Positions 7,780 through 17,600 of a stretch of DNA of 38,562 nucleotides are shown here, one piece after another. The stretch's first letter is position 1; each line of letters begins with the position of its first letter. The notes beneath the pieces were generated by a model, which worked only from the letters and a program-made list of their open reading frames with translations, searched no databases and was not told the origin of the DNA. A program made the translations under genes and the position numbers. This DNA is from JAQVUB01 sp033809415 (lineage in GTDB: Bacteria; Verrucomicrobiota; Lentisphaeria; Oligosphaerales; Oligosphaeraceae): the NCBI GenBank assembly GCA_033809415.1, contig JAPXLT010000007.1:1-38562 (forward strand). The letters run 5' to 3'.

Positions 7780-9441
7780 ATGCTGTTGTATCGGATTGCG
7801 CGTAATGTGAGTGCAATTGCGGTCGCATTTTTGCTGCTTTTGGGCTGTCTCTGGCTGGCGGAGCATCGTTCGAGCCAGAACGAATTGCCGGAAACGGAGC
7901 TTGCCCTGGAATCGCTCCGGGAACAACTCAAGGATCAGCCGGAAAGTCCTGAAATGCTGCAGGCAATACGGAATCTGGATTATGTGTATCGTCGGGCGTA
8001 TTTCGATACGCAGCAACGCCTTAACCTTGGTGTTCGCATGGCGGTGGCGGCTGTCCTGGTTTTGCTTTGCAGCAGTGTAGTCATGGTATCGAGTCGTCCG
8101 CCTGAATTAAAAAATCCAGCAGAGCAAAAGGATCGGCGCGCTGTGCAGTTGCGGCGTCTTCGTTATGGAACAGCGCTTTTGACTGGGGGGCTAATGCTGT
8201 TGGGAAGCATCGTTTATTTCCGGAAGCCGGCTCCGCAAACTCAGCCGGAAAGTCCGGAAGAAGCCCAGCCCACGTTCGGGCCGGCGGATTTGCATCAGGC
8301 ACTCGAATTGGCCTCCGAAAACTGGCCTGGTTTCCGCGGTGCAGCTCTGCCAAACAAAAACAAATTGCCTGTGAATTTCCGTTTGCAAACTGTTTGGAAG
8401 CAAAAGATTGAGCTACCAGGCCATAATTCTCCGGTGATTTGGGGTGATCGCATCTTTGTCTCCGGGGGAACGTCAAAGGCGCGGGCAATTTTCTGCTATG
8501 CGCTCGAAGATGGAAAGTTGCTTTGGAGGACGGATGCGGGTGCGGTTGCTAGATTGCCGGAGGTGTCAGAGGATACCGGTTTAGCAGCGCCGACCCTGGC
8601 AGTTGATGCACAACGCGTTTATGGGATTTTTGCCACTGGGCAACTGCTTTGCCTGGATCATCAGGGCAACGTCGTCTGGAAGAAACAACTTCCTTTCCCG
8701 GAAATTCTCTACGGCTATGCTTCATCCCTGCTGCTGGCTGGGCCGATTCTGGTTGTTCAGTATGATATTGATGAGCAACAAGTTCTCTATGGATTCGAGG
8801 TGTCTGACGGACGCGAACGCTGGAAAACGCAACGGGAATCCGCTGTTTCCTGGGCGAGTCCGGTGCTGCTGGCTGAAGCGGAGCGCTTCACCATTTTTAC
8901 CGCCGGCAATAGCAAAGCCGAAGCGTTCGAGCTGTTTACAGGACGGAAACTCTGGGAAAAAGCCTGCATGAGCGGAGAAGTCGCCTGCTCGGCATTTGCC
9001 GAAAACGGCCTGTTTTATTTTGCCAATTCCGGCGCACTCAGCGGGGCATTTTCCGCAGCCGATGGAACGTTGCTCTGGCAGAACGACAATGTACCCATGC
9101 CGGATGTGGCTTCTTCCGTGGTTGCCGGTGGCGTGATGTATCTGTTCACCAGCGGCGGCAGTATCATCGCACTGGATGCCACGACCGGCGAAGAACTCTA
9201 TGAGGAGAATTATGACAATGGTTTTTACTCATCACCGGTACTGCTGGAAAATCGGATTGTGGCCGTTAACTTGGATGGCTTGCTGCTGCTGATCGAGCCA
9301 TCTCGTGAAAAATGGCTCGAGCTGGCATCATTCGACCTAAAGCGCAAGGTCGTTGCAACCCCTGCTTTCGCCGCCGGGAAAATCATCATCCGCACAATGA
9401 ACAATGAATTGCTTTGCTTGGAGGGCAACACCAATGATTGA
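7780..9441 (+). CDS. Membrane PQQ-like beta-propeller protein with three membrane segments
   Basis: This 553-aa protein has membrane segments near residues 10-29 (AIAVAFLLLLGCLWLAE), 77-95 (VAAVLVLLCSSVVMV) and 125-142 (LLTGGLMLLGSIVYF). A propeller of about 370 residues follows, starting at ENWPGFRGA. Blade motifs include DGKLLWRTD, QGNVVWKKQ, GRKLWEKA, DGTLLWQND and the closing strand NELLCLEG. With an odd number of segments the propeller is predicted to be outside. ATG 7780 is chosen (AAAAGG upstream). A TTG at 7756 overlapping the previous stop would add eight residues from repeat DNA. Its TGA lies 3 bp past the ATG of the NADH-dehydrogenase-like fusion, so translation is coupled. The link suggests docking near the redox proteins. 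No PQQ ligand set is assigned. Confidence 0.87.
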   Translation: MLLYRIARNVSAIAVAFLLLLGCLWLAEHRSSQNELPETELALESLREQLKDQPESPEMLQAIRNLDYVYRRAYFDTQQRLNLGVRMAVAAVLVLLCSSVVMVSSRPPELKNPAEQKDRRAVQLRRLRYGTALLTGGLMLLGSIVYFRKPAPQTQPESPEEAQPTFGPADLHQALELASENWPGFRGAALPNKNKLPVNFRLQTVWKQKIELPGHNSPVIWGDRIFVSGGTSKARAIFCYALEDGKLLWRTDAGAVARLPEVSEDTGLAAPTLAVDAQRVYGIFATGQLLCLDHQGNVVWKKQLPFPEILYGYASSLLLAGPILVVQYDIDEQQVLYGFEVSDGRERWKTQRESAVSWASPVLLAEAERFTIFTAGNSKAEAFELFTGRKLWEKACMSGEVACSAFAENGLFYFANSGALSGAFSAADGTLLWQNDNVPMPDVASSVVAGGVMYLFTSGGSIIALDATTGEELYEENYDNGFYSSPVLLENRIVAVNLDGLLLLIEPSREKWLELASFDLKRKVVATPAFAAGKIIIRTMNNELLCLEGNTND

Positions 9442-12427
9442 CGGATTGCTCCCGGCATTGATCGAAATTCAACACCGTCACGGCTTCCTGCCATTGCCGG
9501 AACTGCAAAAACTTTCCGCAGAAAAAGGCATTCCCATGGCGCGGATTTCAGCGGTGGCGACCTTTTTTGCCTGGTTCCGCATGCAGCCCCGGGGGCGGTA
9601 CCAGATCAAGGTCTGCGTGGGTGCGGCCTGCCATGTCAAAGGCGCTGAACGGGTCTATGACGCTTTCCGGCGGGTGCTGGGAATTCCCGATGGCGAGGAT
9701 ACGGACGCCGGGCGGGTTTTCACGGTCTCGCAGGTGGCCTGCCTGGGATGCTGCATGCTGGCAGTGGCCGTGCAGATCGATGAACATATTTATGGCTGGG
9801 TTGAACCCGCTGATGTCGAAAACGTACTCGAAGAATTCCTGGCGGAACAAAATCGCCGGCAACCGGAATTTGCCGGGGGGCAGGACGCTTCCGCCACGGC
9901 CTCCGTGCGTCTCTGCCGTTGTTCGTCATGCAGGGCATCCGGAGCGGAAAAGGTCTGGAACCGCCTGGCAGCGGAGGTCTCGCAGTACCAGCTTGCGGTG
10001 CAGCTGAAGGAAGTCAGCTGTACGGGGCAGTCCTACTGTGCGCCGCAGTTGACCGTAGTTGACGGCGAACGCTATTTTCATTACCGGCGTGTGCGCAGTG
10101 AAGACGTTCCAGCCATCCTGCGGGAGCATTTTAGCCCGCAGGGACTGCTGGCACGTTGGCGCTGGCAGGCCGGTGGCTTTGTGGATGCGCTTTACCACGG
10201 CGAACATTGCCCCTGCAAAGAAATCGGCACGGATGCTTTCAGCGACCGGCAATGCCGCATCGCCACCGAAAAAAGCGCGGAAAACTCGCCGTTGGACCTA
10301 CAGGAATATCTCAGCCAAGGCGGATTTTCAGCATTTCAGCGTACACTCGAGATGTCGCCTGAAGAGGTGCTCGAACAGCTCGAGAAATCCGGATTGCGTG
10401 GGCGCGGCGGCGGCGGTTTTTCAACGGCACTGAAGTGGCGTCTGGCTTGTCAGGCGCCTGGAACCCGGAAGATTCTGATCTGCAATGCGGACGAGGGGGA
10501 CCCCGGTGCGTTCATGGATCGCATGCTGCTCGAGTCGTTCCCCTACCGGATACTCGAAGGCATGCTGATTGCAGCACGGGTGCTGCGTGCCGAAATGGCG
10601 ATCATATACATCCGCGAAGAATATGTCCAGGCGGTCAAAACTCTGCAGAAAGCTCTGGCTGAATGCCGACAAAACGACATATTTGTTGGACTCGGAGAGG
10701 AGTTCCGCCTCGAGCTTTTCATTGGCGCAGGTGCCTTTGTCTGCGGCGAAGAGACGGCATTGCTCGAATCGATCGAGGGGCGTCCGGGCATTCCGCGGGC
10801 GCGTCCGCCATTTCCGGTGGAATCTGGTCTGCGCGGGCTTCCGACGCTGATCAACAATGTCGAAACATTTGCCTGCATTCCCTGGATTCTGCGCAATGGC
10901 GCTGACGCTTTTGCCGCATTGGGTACGGCGGGTTCGCCTGGCAGCAAGACTTTTGCCCTGGCCGGTAAGGTGCGCAGGGGAGGCCTGCTGGAAGTCCCGA
11001 TGGGAATCACCATTGGCGAATTGGTTTATGATCTTGGCGGCGGTGCGGAAGAAGGACATCAAGTCAAAGCTGTGCTGATCGGCGGCCCCTCCGGCGGCTG
11101 CATCCCGGAACGCATGTTCTCGCTGAAAGTCGATTATGAGGCGCTGGTCGAGGTTGGCGCGATGATGGGTTCCGGCGGCTTGGTAGTGCTTGATGAACGT
11201 GACTGCATGGTCGATATCGCACGCTATTTTCTGGATTTCACTCGCCGTGAATCCTGCGGCAAATGCACATTCTGCCGGGAAGGCCTGCAACAACTCTGGC
11301 AAATGCTCGATACTCTCACGCGAAAACCGGAAGGTACGCGGGGCGCGGAGATTCTCGATGAAATCCGGGCACTGGCTTTGGATATCCGGAAAGGGTCTTT
11401 GTGCGGTCTGGGGCGCACGGCACCGAACGTGGTGTTGACTGCCTTGCAATATTTCCCGGAGGAATTTGCCGCGCATCTGCAAGGGAACTGCCCTGCGGGA
11501 AAATGCACGGAGTTGACTCGTTTCGTGATTACCGACCGTTGCATTGGCTGTACCCGATGCGCACAGAATTGCGCTGCTGGAGCCATTGCCTTCACTCCGC
11601 ATGAAAAGCATCGGATCGACCAGGAACTCTGCGTGCGTTGCGGGGTCTGCCGGGATGTCTGTCCGGAAAAGGCAATCGAGGTGATGCAGGTGGCGCTTTT
11701 TCCGGAACAAAGTCTCGTCCAAGCTCCGGAAGAGCCGGAGTTGCCTTCTGTGGAGGTGCCAGCGGGGTTTTGTCAGCTCGATGGAGCTTTGCTTGCCTGC
11801 AATGGGAAAGAGACGATCTTGAGCCTGGCCGGCAAAGCGGGTGTTCGGATACCGACATTGTGCTTCGAGGGAAAATGCCAGCCTCAGGCTCGTTGCATGG
11901 TCTGCGCAGTATTTGACCGCAACAGCAAGCGCTTCGTACCGGCCTGCGAAACGCTGGCACAACCGGGTCATGCCTACGATCATGCGACGGAACAGGTGCG
12001 GACTTTCCGGCGTCGTGCCCTCGAATTGCTGCTGAATCGCCATGATTTTCGCTGCGGTAGCTGCGCCAAGAAAGAGAACTGCATCCTGTTGGAACTGGTC
12101 AAGGAATATCGTGCACGGAAAAAAACTCCGGCAAAAAAATCGGCAGCGGAAGAAATCCGCTGTGGAAACTTGATCTTTGCCCCGGACAGGTGCATCCTTT
12201 GCGGCAGGTGCGTCGGGCTGGCCAGGCAACATGGCAAGTGCCTCGGCTTCCAGGGAAGGGGAATCGATACGCATGTAGCACCGGCCCTCGGGGAAACCTG
12301 GGAAAAGGCTACCAGCGGAATCGCTGACGAACTGGCGGCAATTTGTCCGGTCGGGGCGATTACTATGTTTTTTAACAACGAAAAGACACGAAACGGCACG
12401 AAAAATTTTAAGGTGGGTGATGAGTAG
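9434..12427 (+). CDS. NuoE-NuoF-ferredoxin-NuoG(N-terminal) fusion; NADH-oxidising diaphorase module
   Basis: This 997-aa protein fuses what are normally three subunits of complex I or HydABC/Hnd-type hydrogenases. The domains, with approximate residues, are as follows. A NuoE-like [2Fe-2S] thioredoxin fold (CVGAAC near 60, CLGCC near 102). A second, degenerate thioredoxin-type domain (CRCSSC near 162, CTGQSYC near 196). NuoF with NADH site GRGGGGF near 322, FMN site NADEGDPGAFMD near 350, [4Fe-4S] SCGKCTFC near 607 and its fourth Cys near 656. Two [4Fe-4S] sites (CIGCTRC, CVRCGVC) at 702-752. A NuoG-type [2Fe-2S] site near 808-837. An H-x3-C-x2-C-x5-C site near 869-882. A last CILCGRC...CP site. 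No H-cluster or molybdopterin domain follows. Residues 978-997 translate a CACGAAAA repeat. ATG 9434 has GGAGG upstream and overlaps the previous stop. It probably feeds NADH electrons to the cluster's iron-sulfur proteins. Confidence 0.92.
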   Translation: MIDGLLPALIEIQHRHGFLPLPELQKLSAEKGIPMARISAVATFFAWFRMQPRGRYQIKVCVGAACHVKGAERVYDAFRRVLGIPDGEDTDAGRVFTVSQVACLGCCMLAVAVQIDEHIYGWVEPADVENVLEEFLAEQNRRQPEFAGGQDASATASVRLCRCSSCRASGAEKVWNRLAAEVSQYQLAVQLKEVSCTGQSYCAPQLTVVDGERYFHYRRVRSEDVPAILREHFSPQGLLARWRWQAGGFVDALYHGEHCPCKEIGTDAFSDRQCRIATEKSAENSPLDLQEYLSQGGFSAFQRTLEMSPEEVLEQLEKSGLRGRGGGGFSTALKWRLACQAPGTRKILICNADEGDPGAFMDRMLLESFPYRILEGMLIAARVLRAEMAIIYIREEYVQAVKTLQKALAECRQNDIFVGLGEEFRLELFIGAGAFVCGEETALLESIEGRPGIPRARPPFPVESGLRGLPTLINNVETFACIPWILRNGADAFAALGTAGSPGSKTFALAGKVRRGGLLEVPMGITIGELVYDLGGGAEEGHQVKAVLIGGPSGGCIPERMFSLKVDYEALVEVGAMMGSGGLVVLDERDCMVDIARYFLDFTRRESCGKCTFCREGLQQLWQMLDTLTRKPEGTRGAEILDEIRALALDIRKGSLCGLGRTAPNVVLTALQYFPEEFAAHLQGNCPAGKCTELTRFVITDRCIGCTRCAQNCAAGAIAFTPHEKHRIDQELCVRCGVCRDVCPEKAIEVMQVALFPEQSLVQAPEEPELPSVEVPAGFCQLDGALLACNGKETILSLAGKAGVRIPTLCFEGKCQPQARCMVCAVFDRNSKRFVPACETLAQPGHAYDHATEQVRTFRRRALELLLNRHDFRCGSCAKKENCILLELVKEYRARKKTPAKKSAAEEIRCGNLIFAPDRCILCGRCVGLARQHGKCLGFQGRGIDTHVAPALGETWEKATSGIADELAAICPVGAITMFFNNEKTRNGTKNFKVGDE
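12367..12410 (+). repeat. CACGAAAA module (family B) inside a gene 3' end
   Basis: GTTTTTTAACAACG is followed by AAAAGACACG and AAACGGCACG, ending AAAAATTTTA. It is read in frame as FNNEKTRNGTKNF, the same kind of tail as in the NapH-like gene. Confidence 0.9.
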
Positions 12428-13481
12428 TGGTAGGGTATTATTAGGGTTGGCAGTGTTGGCCTGCCTGCTGATTTTTTTAGGTTGCCGGCGGGATTCCGAA
12501 AAAAAGGAAGACTCGTTTCGGCTGGCCTACTGGGTTTTGCAGACATCTTCGCCGCTGGGGCAGCCCAGTCTCTGCGGTGATTTGCTGGCTGCCGGCAATC
12601 AGGCCGGCGAAGTGCTGCTTTTTACGCTGGAAGGCAAAGCGTTGCCACCGATATCGTTGAGCAAAGCTGCGATTACTTCTCCGGTTGCCTGCCAAGATGA
12701 ACATTGGCTTGCCGGCGACGAAGATGGCACCCTGTTCTGCTTCCAGCAGGACGGCAAAGTGCTCTGGTCTTTTGCGACGGAAGGAAAACTTAGCGGCGCA
12801 ATGATTTTTTATCAAGACCTAGTGATTTTCGGCTCGTATGATCAGAATCTCTACGCGCTCGAACTGGCTTCCGGCAAGGAACGCTGGCGGCTGGCGACCT
12901 CGGGTTTTATCAATGGGGCACCCGTTAGCGAACCTGGACAGGATTGGCTGATGCTGGGAAATTGCGATGGTTTTATCCGGAAAATCCGGGCATCGGATGG
13001 GACTCTGCTCGGCGAACTGGACTTGGGATCGCCGATTCCGGCTTCACCGGTCGTACAGGATGGACATTGCTATCTGCTGACGCATGGCGGCGACCTGTTC
13101 TGCTTGCAGATTGAAGACCTGAAGATTGCCTGGAGCATCGAGGCCGGACGGGACTTTACTTCGTCTCCGTTGCTGGTTGGCGATGATGTCCTGGTGACTT
13201 CAGGCAGTGGCGTCGTTCATGTCCATAACAAAACGACTGGTAGGCAGGTCAAAACCCTGGAAAATGATCAGCGCATGACTCCATTGTTCGGCCTTGCACC
13301 GGATCTTGCCGCAGGGCTCTCCGTACGCGGCAGACTGTATCTCTATCCAGCCAGCAAGGGATATCAACCGCAACTGCTGCATGACTTCCAGCGGGATTTC
13401 GATCAGTCCCCGATCCCGGCAGCAGATGGATTCGTCTTCGTCGATGACAATGGCGCCATCGGCCACGCTTCCGTTAAATGA
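12420..13481 (+). CDS. PQQ-like beta-propeller lipoprotein (BamB-like)
   Basis: This 353-aa protein starts MSSGRVLLGLAVLACLLIFLGC. The LIFLGC stretch is a lipobox, so Cys22 would be lipidated and the protein held on an outer membrane leaflet. The rest is a propeller of about seven blades: GEVLLFTLEG, DGTLFCFQQDGKVLWSF, QNLYALELASGKERWRL, DGFIRKIRASDGTL, GDLFCLQIEDLKIAWSI and SGVVHVHNKTTGRQVKTL. BamB-type propellers scaffold envelope complexes. ATG 12420 overlaps the end of the NADH-oxidising fusion by 8 bp. AAGGTGG lies just upstream. GTG 12417 is an alternative adding one residue. It is followed directly by a repeat and then by the ABC ATPase, so it may be the lipoprotein partner of that transporter. 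Confidence 0.87.
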   Translation: MSSGRVLLGLAVLACLLIFLGCRRDSEKKEDSFRLAYWVLQTSSPLGQPSLCGDLLAAGNQAGEVLLFTLEGKALPPISLSKAAITSPVACQDEHWLAGDEDGTLFCFQQDGKVLWSFATEGKLSGAMIFYQDLVIFGSYDQNLYALELASGKERWRLATSGFINGAPVSEPGQDWLMLGNCDGFIRKIRASDGTLLGELDLGSPIPASPVVQDGHCYLLTHGGDLFCLQIEDLKIAWSIEAGRDFTSSPLLVGDDVLVTSGSGVVHVHNKTTGRQVKTLENDQRMTPLFGLAPDLAAGLSVRGRLYLYPASKGYQPQLLHDFQRDFDQSPIPAADGFVFVDDNGAIGHASVK

Positions 13482-13520
13482 TTTTTTAACCACGAAAAGC
13501 ACGAAAAAGCACGAAAAAGG
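13482..13520 (+). repeat. CACGAAAA module (family B)
   Basis: TTTTTTAACCACGAAAAGC and two further ACGAAAAAG(C/G) units begin directly after a TGA stop and run up to the next start codon, filling the whole 40-bp gap. The final AAAAAGG may serve as ribosome site for the ATPase gene. Confidence 0.9.
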
Positions 13521-13521
13521 C

Positions 13522-14169
13522 ATGTCGTTAATTCTTGAGAATGTGAGCAAGGTTTTTCCGCATCCGGCGGGGGATGTCGTCCTTTTCCGGGGTTTGCATC
13601 TGACCCTCGAATCGGGTGGCAGCCTGGCCTTAGTGGGTCCTTCGGGCAGCGGGAAGACGACTCTTCTGCGCATGATTGCGGCACTCGAGCCAGTCAGCGG
13701 CGGGCGGATTTTGTTCGACCATCAGCCGCTGGATCGCTTGTCTGCAGAGGAACAGCGACTTTTCCGCCTGCGTAACATCGGTTTTGTCTATCAAGAACAT
13801 CGCCTGCTGCCGCAGTTGACCGCGCTGGAAAATGTCCTTTTGCCGGCAGTAGCTTCCGGTGATGATTGCACTGTTCGCGCCCGGGAACTTCTCGAATTGA
13901 CTGGATTGCAGCATCGCGCGGATTTTTTCCCGGAGCAGCTGTCGGGTGGCGAATGCCAGCGTGTGGCGATTGCGCGGGCGTTGCTGTTGCGTCCGTCCTG
14001 GTTGCTTGCGGATGAGCCGACTGGCCAGCTGGATGCCGCCCGTGCAGAGCAGCTTCTGGAACTGCTGCAAACAATCAACGAGCGTGAAAAGGTCAGCATC
14101 ATCATGGCCACGCATAGCAAAGCCGCACTGAAATACCTCAAACAAACCTTAGTCCTGCGCCCAGAATAA
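13522..14169 (+). CDS. ABC transporter ATP-binding protein, LolD/MacB/FtsE type
   Basis: This 215-aa protein has a complete nucleotide-binding domain: Walker A GPSGSGKTT (near residue 37), Q-loop FVYQEHRLLPQLT (near 92), signature LSGGECQRVAIARAL (near 137), Walker B WLLADEPTG, and switch histidine in MATHSKAA. QEHRLLPQLTALENVLLP and DEPTGQLD are typical of the LolD/MacB branch, which drives conformational change in FtsX-type permeases rather than import. The start ATG 13522 follows AAAAAGG; the frame is open far upstream but there it only shadows the lipoprotein gene. It pairs with the large permease downstream, although a 482-bp repeat mosaic separates them, which is unusual for such a pair. 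Confidence 0.95.
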   Translation: MSLILENVSKVFPHPAGDVVLFRGLHLTLESGGSLALVGPSGSGKTTLLRMIAALEPVSGGRILFDHQPLDRLSAEEQRLFRLRNIGFVYQEHRLLPQLTALENVLLPAVASGDDCTVRARELLELTGLQHRADFFPEQLSGGECQRVAIARALLLRPSWLLADEPTGQLDAARAEQLLELLQTINEREKVSIIMATHSKAALKYLKQTLVLRPE

Positions 14170-14170
14170 A

Positions 14171-14636
14171 GTTTTTAACCACGAAAAGCACGAAAAGACT
14201 TGGCGCGGACTGATCGCCCGCAACCCACACGGACTTTACACGGACGGGACACGGACTTTACACGGACGGGACACGGACTTTACACGGACGGGACACGGAC
14301 GGGACACGGACGGGACACGGACTTTACACGGACGGGACACGGACTTTACACGGACAGCTGATCAGTCGGATCGGCGATGCCGGAATTAGCCCTGAAAGGG
14401 CGCGACATACCAGCCCAGGGCAACGCCCTGGGTCAGGGATCACACCATCGGCAAAGCCCTGAAAGGGCGCGACATAATCTCTGTCCATTGTCCATTCAGT
14501 CCATTGTCCATTCAGCAGTCCATTCTTGTCCATTCGGTCCATCGCGTCCATTCCTGTCCCTGTCCATCGTCCATAAAAAATCTTTCACAAAAAAGAAGAT
14601 TCTGGGTGATAGTAGCACGAAAATTTTGTTGAAACG
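14171..14636 (+). repeat. Composite repeat mosaic (B-H-11-mer-A-G-E)
   Basis: This fills the gap between ATPase and permease genes. In order: CACGAAAA module (14171-14200); module H, GGCGCGGACTGATCGCCCGC (14202); 11-bp ACACGGACTTT/GGG array (14224-14356); hairpin module A (14365-14484) with AGCCCAGGGC/GCCCTGGGT and two CCCTGAAAGGG copies, each followed by GCGCGACATA; module G, TGTCCATT-like units (14485-14575); module E (14576-14636), ATCTTTCACAAAAAAGAAG through TGATAGTAGCACGAAA. The same order is seen at 26733-27125. There is no coding content. Confidence 0.88.
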
Positions 14637-14651
14637 AAGTTGTCTGATCAA

Positions 14652-17600
14652 ATGAATTGGTTTACCCTGCTATGCCGGAATCTGGTTTATTACCGCCGCC
14701 AGGCTATTGTGCTTTGGCTGGGGGCAATGCTGGTTTCACTGGTGATCAGCTCGGCTCTGTTTCTGGGAGATTCGGTCAATTGGAGCTTGCAGCAGGAAGT
14801 TGCCAGACGCCTGCAAGGGGTCGAAGCAGTCGCGCGCTGGGAAGGTGTGCGCCAGGCCGAGGGCGGAATTCTGCACACGAAAGGTTTCCTGCTCGATGAC
14901 GAGGGTCGCAGCCGCCCGGTTGAAATCTACGGTCTCGATGAAAGCCAGTTCAGCGGCCAAAATCGGGACGCTTTCGCCAATCAGGCGCTGATCGAGTTTC
15001 TGCAAAAGGAGATTGGCGAGGAATTTGTTATCCGCCTGGCGCAGATGTCAGAGATTCCGCTCGAGTCTTTGCCAGGTCGTCCGCCCCGCATTCGTCAGGT
15101 GCATTTGAAGTTGCAAGGTCTGTTGCCGCTTCCGGTACGGGATTTTTCCCTGCAGGACAGCCAGATCGCTCCATTGAACCTGTTTGTCAGCCGACGCTTT
15201 CTTGCCGAGCAATGCGGCGTCCGCGATGGCGCAAATCTGGTGTTAAGTCCGGAAAGTCCTGAGATTTTGCGGCAGTGCCTGCTGGACTCCCTGAGCCTGG
15301 ATGATCTTGGACTTTACTTCAGCAACATGGGGGATTATTTTATTCTGAAAAGCCGGTCGTACTTTCTGCCGGGTTTTCTCGCTGGTGGCCTGTCGGATGC
15401 TTTCCCGGTCTTGAGCTGGTTTGCGGAGGGGCTAAAGGGAGAGGGCGCGCACTTGCAGTACTTCTTTGTGGCCGGTGTGCCGCCGGAGGTACTCGATATC
15501 CCGGAAAATGCTTGCCTGCTCTCGAAGGCGGCGGTACCGAATGCGGTTGCGGGTTCTCTGCATTTTCGCTATTATCAGGTCGGTCGGTTTCGGGAAATTC
15601 AGGTACTCGAGCATGAGTTCTCCTTGTCCGTGCAGGCTGATGATGGCTGGATCACTTCGGCTTTGTCTGCGGAAATTCCCGGTTTGACGGATTCGGGTAG
15701 TTGCAGCTCCTGGGAGGCCGCTCTTCCAATCGACCTGCAACGCATCCGTTCGGAGGATGAGCAGTACTGGTATCGGCATGGCGCCAAGCCGCAATTGCTG
15801 CTGAATCTCGAGACCGCACAAGAACTCTTTGCGACAAGCGAGATTACCGGGCTGATGTTTCGACAATCTGAAGGACTCGAGGAGCTTCAGCAACGGGTGA
15901 CTGACCTGATCCGGAAGCAAACCGGCCTGATCGACTGCTTTTCACCCAGGGAGCAGGCTTTCCGCAATGCCGCCAGCGGCGTGAATTTTCCGGGACTCTT
16001 TCTGAGCCTGAGTTCTCTGGTGATGCTTGCGGCGTTGCTGGTGCTGCTGATTCTACTCGAATTGCATCTGCTCGAACGGCGCACGGAATTGCAGTTGTAT
16101 GACGAATTAGGCATCTCACGCTCCTGGCAGTACCGGCATATGCTGCTCGAACTGGGCTGCATTCTGGCCGATGGCAGCCTGGCTGGCGTGCTGGTGGGCT
16201 TCGGTGCGGCGCGGCTTCTGTTGTATGCGTTGCAGTGCATCTGGGGACAACTCAATGGCTTGGTTCAATTGCAGTTCAAAGCACAGTGGTCGTCGGCAAT
16301 CCTTGCCTTTGTATCGGTGTTTCTGCTCAGCATAGCCGGCGCCTTCTTCTTTCTTTGCCGCAACCGTAGGGCACCGCTCTGGCAACATCGCTGGAAGAAG
16401 CCTTTGCGCACATTGAAGGGGCTGGCCTGGCGCAATGCCTTGCGTCACCTGAAGCGCAACCGACTGCTGCTGTCGCTGCTGGTTATCGGATTGCTGCTGA
16501 CCCTGGGAGTCGGCGGCAATGCCATACGAACCGCCGGAGAAGCGGGCTTCGGGTATCAGTATGTCGTCACCACCAGTCTGCCATACGCGGAGAACTTGCA
16601 GCAGCAGACATGCGCGGAGCTGCTGCCCATACGCCGCTTCGATGCCAGCCATGCGGACTGCACCAACCTAAACCGGGTCACAACACCTCATGTCTTCGGA
16701 GTCGATCTGCAGAAACTGGGCTTGCCGGAGAACTTTCTCAGTCTCAAAGGTGCCGCTGTCGATAAGGGTGTTCTGCAGTGGATTCTGAAAATGCAATTGG
16801 GCGACCAGTTGCAGTATCCTGGCGGCAACTTGACCCTCGAAAAAACCTTTGCGGGATCGGTTTTCCAGGGTGGCATCGTCACTAGCCTCGAGACATTCGA
16901 AGACTTGTTTCCGGCGGAAGCTGGCGCCCGGATGTGGTTGCTGCGGGATGATGCAAGGCTGGGCGAGGTTACTCGCCTGTTGGCGGATTACGGGGTAGTG
17001 GTCGAGAGTTGTCAGGAGAGGATGGCGCGTTTTGATGCTGTCCAGAACCGCTACTTGATGCTGTTCTTGGGACTGGGAATTTTGGCATTGCTGCTGGGGC
17101 TTGGCGCCTGGGCACTGGCAGTGCGTCGGACTTTGGTCGAAAGGCAAGGCGAATTGCAACTGCTCGAAAATATCGGATTTTCCGGCAAGCAGATTGCAGA
17201 AGTCCTGCTGACCGAGCAGCTCTGGCTTCTGGGCGGAAGCTTGCTGATCACTTGTGTACTTTTGTTGGGCGTCGCACTGATCAGTGACTTGTCCCTGAAA
17301 TTAGTCTGCCTCTTTCTGCTGGTGTTTGTGCCGTTATCGGCCAGTGCCCTGAGGCTGGCTATAAAACATTTTTTAACAACGAAAAGACACGAAAAGACTT
17401 GGCGCGGACTGATCGCCCGCAACCCACACGGACTTTACACGGACGGGACACGGACGGGACACGGACGGGACACGGACTTTACACGGACGGGACACGGACG
17501 GGACACGGACTTTACACGGACGGGACACGGACGGGACACGGACTTTACACGGACGGGACACGGACGGGACACGGACGACAGATCGGACGGATCGCCATGT

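Noticed and set aside
10421..12274. A 617-codon open frame on the - strand
   Set aside because: It is the shadow of the NuoE-F-G fusion, whose + strand frame has clear cofactor motifs. The - strand product has no recognisable domain.
9434..12427. Functional [FeFe] hydrogenase
   Set aside because: The N-terminal cluster domains resemble HydA, but no H-cluster motifs are present.
191..17365. Nitrous oxide reductase (nos) operon
   Set aside because: The NapH/NosR-like protein and ABC genes are reminiscent, but there is no NosZ, NosD or NosL, and the ABC pair is of the LolD/FtsX type.
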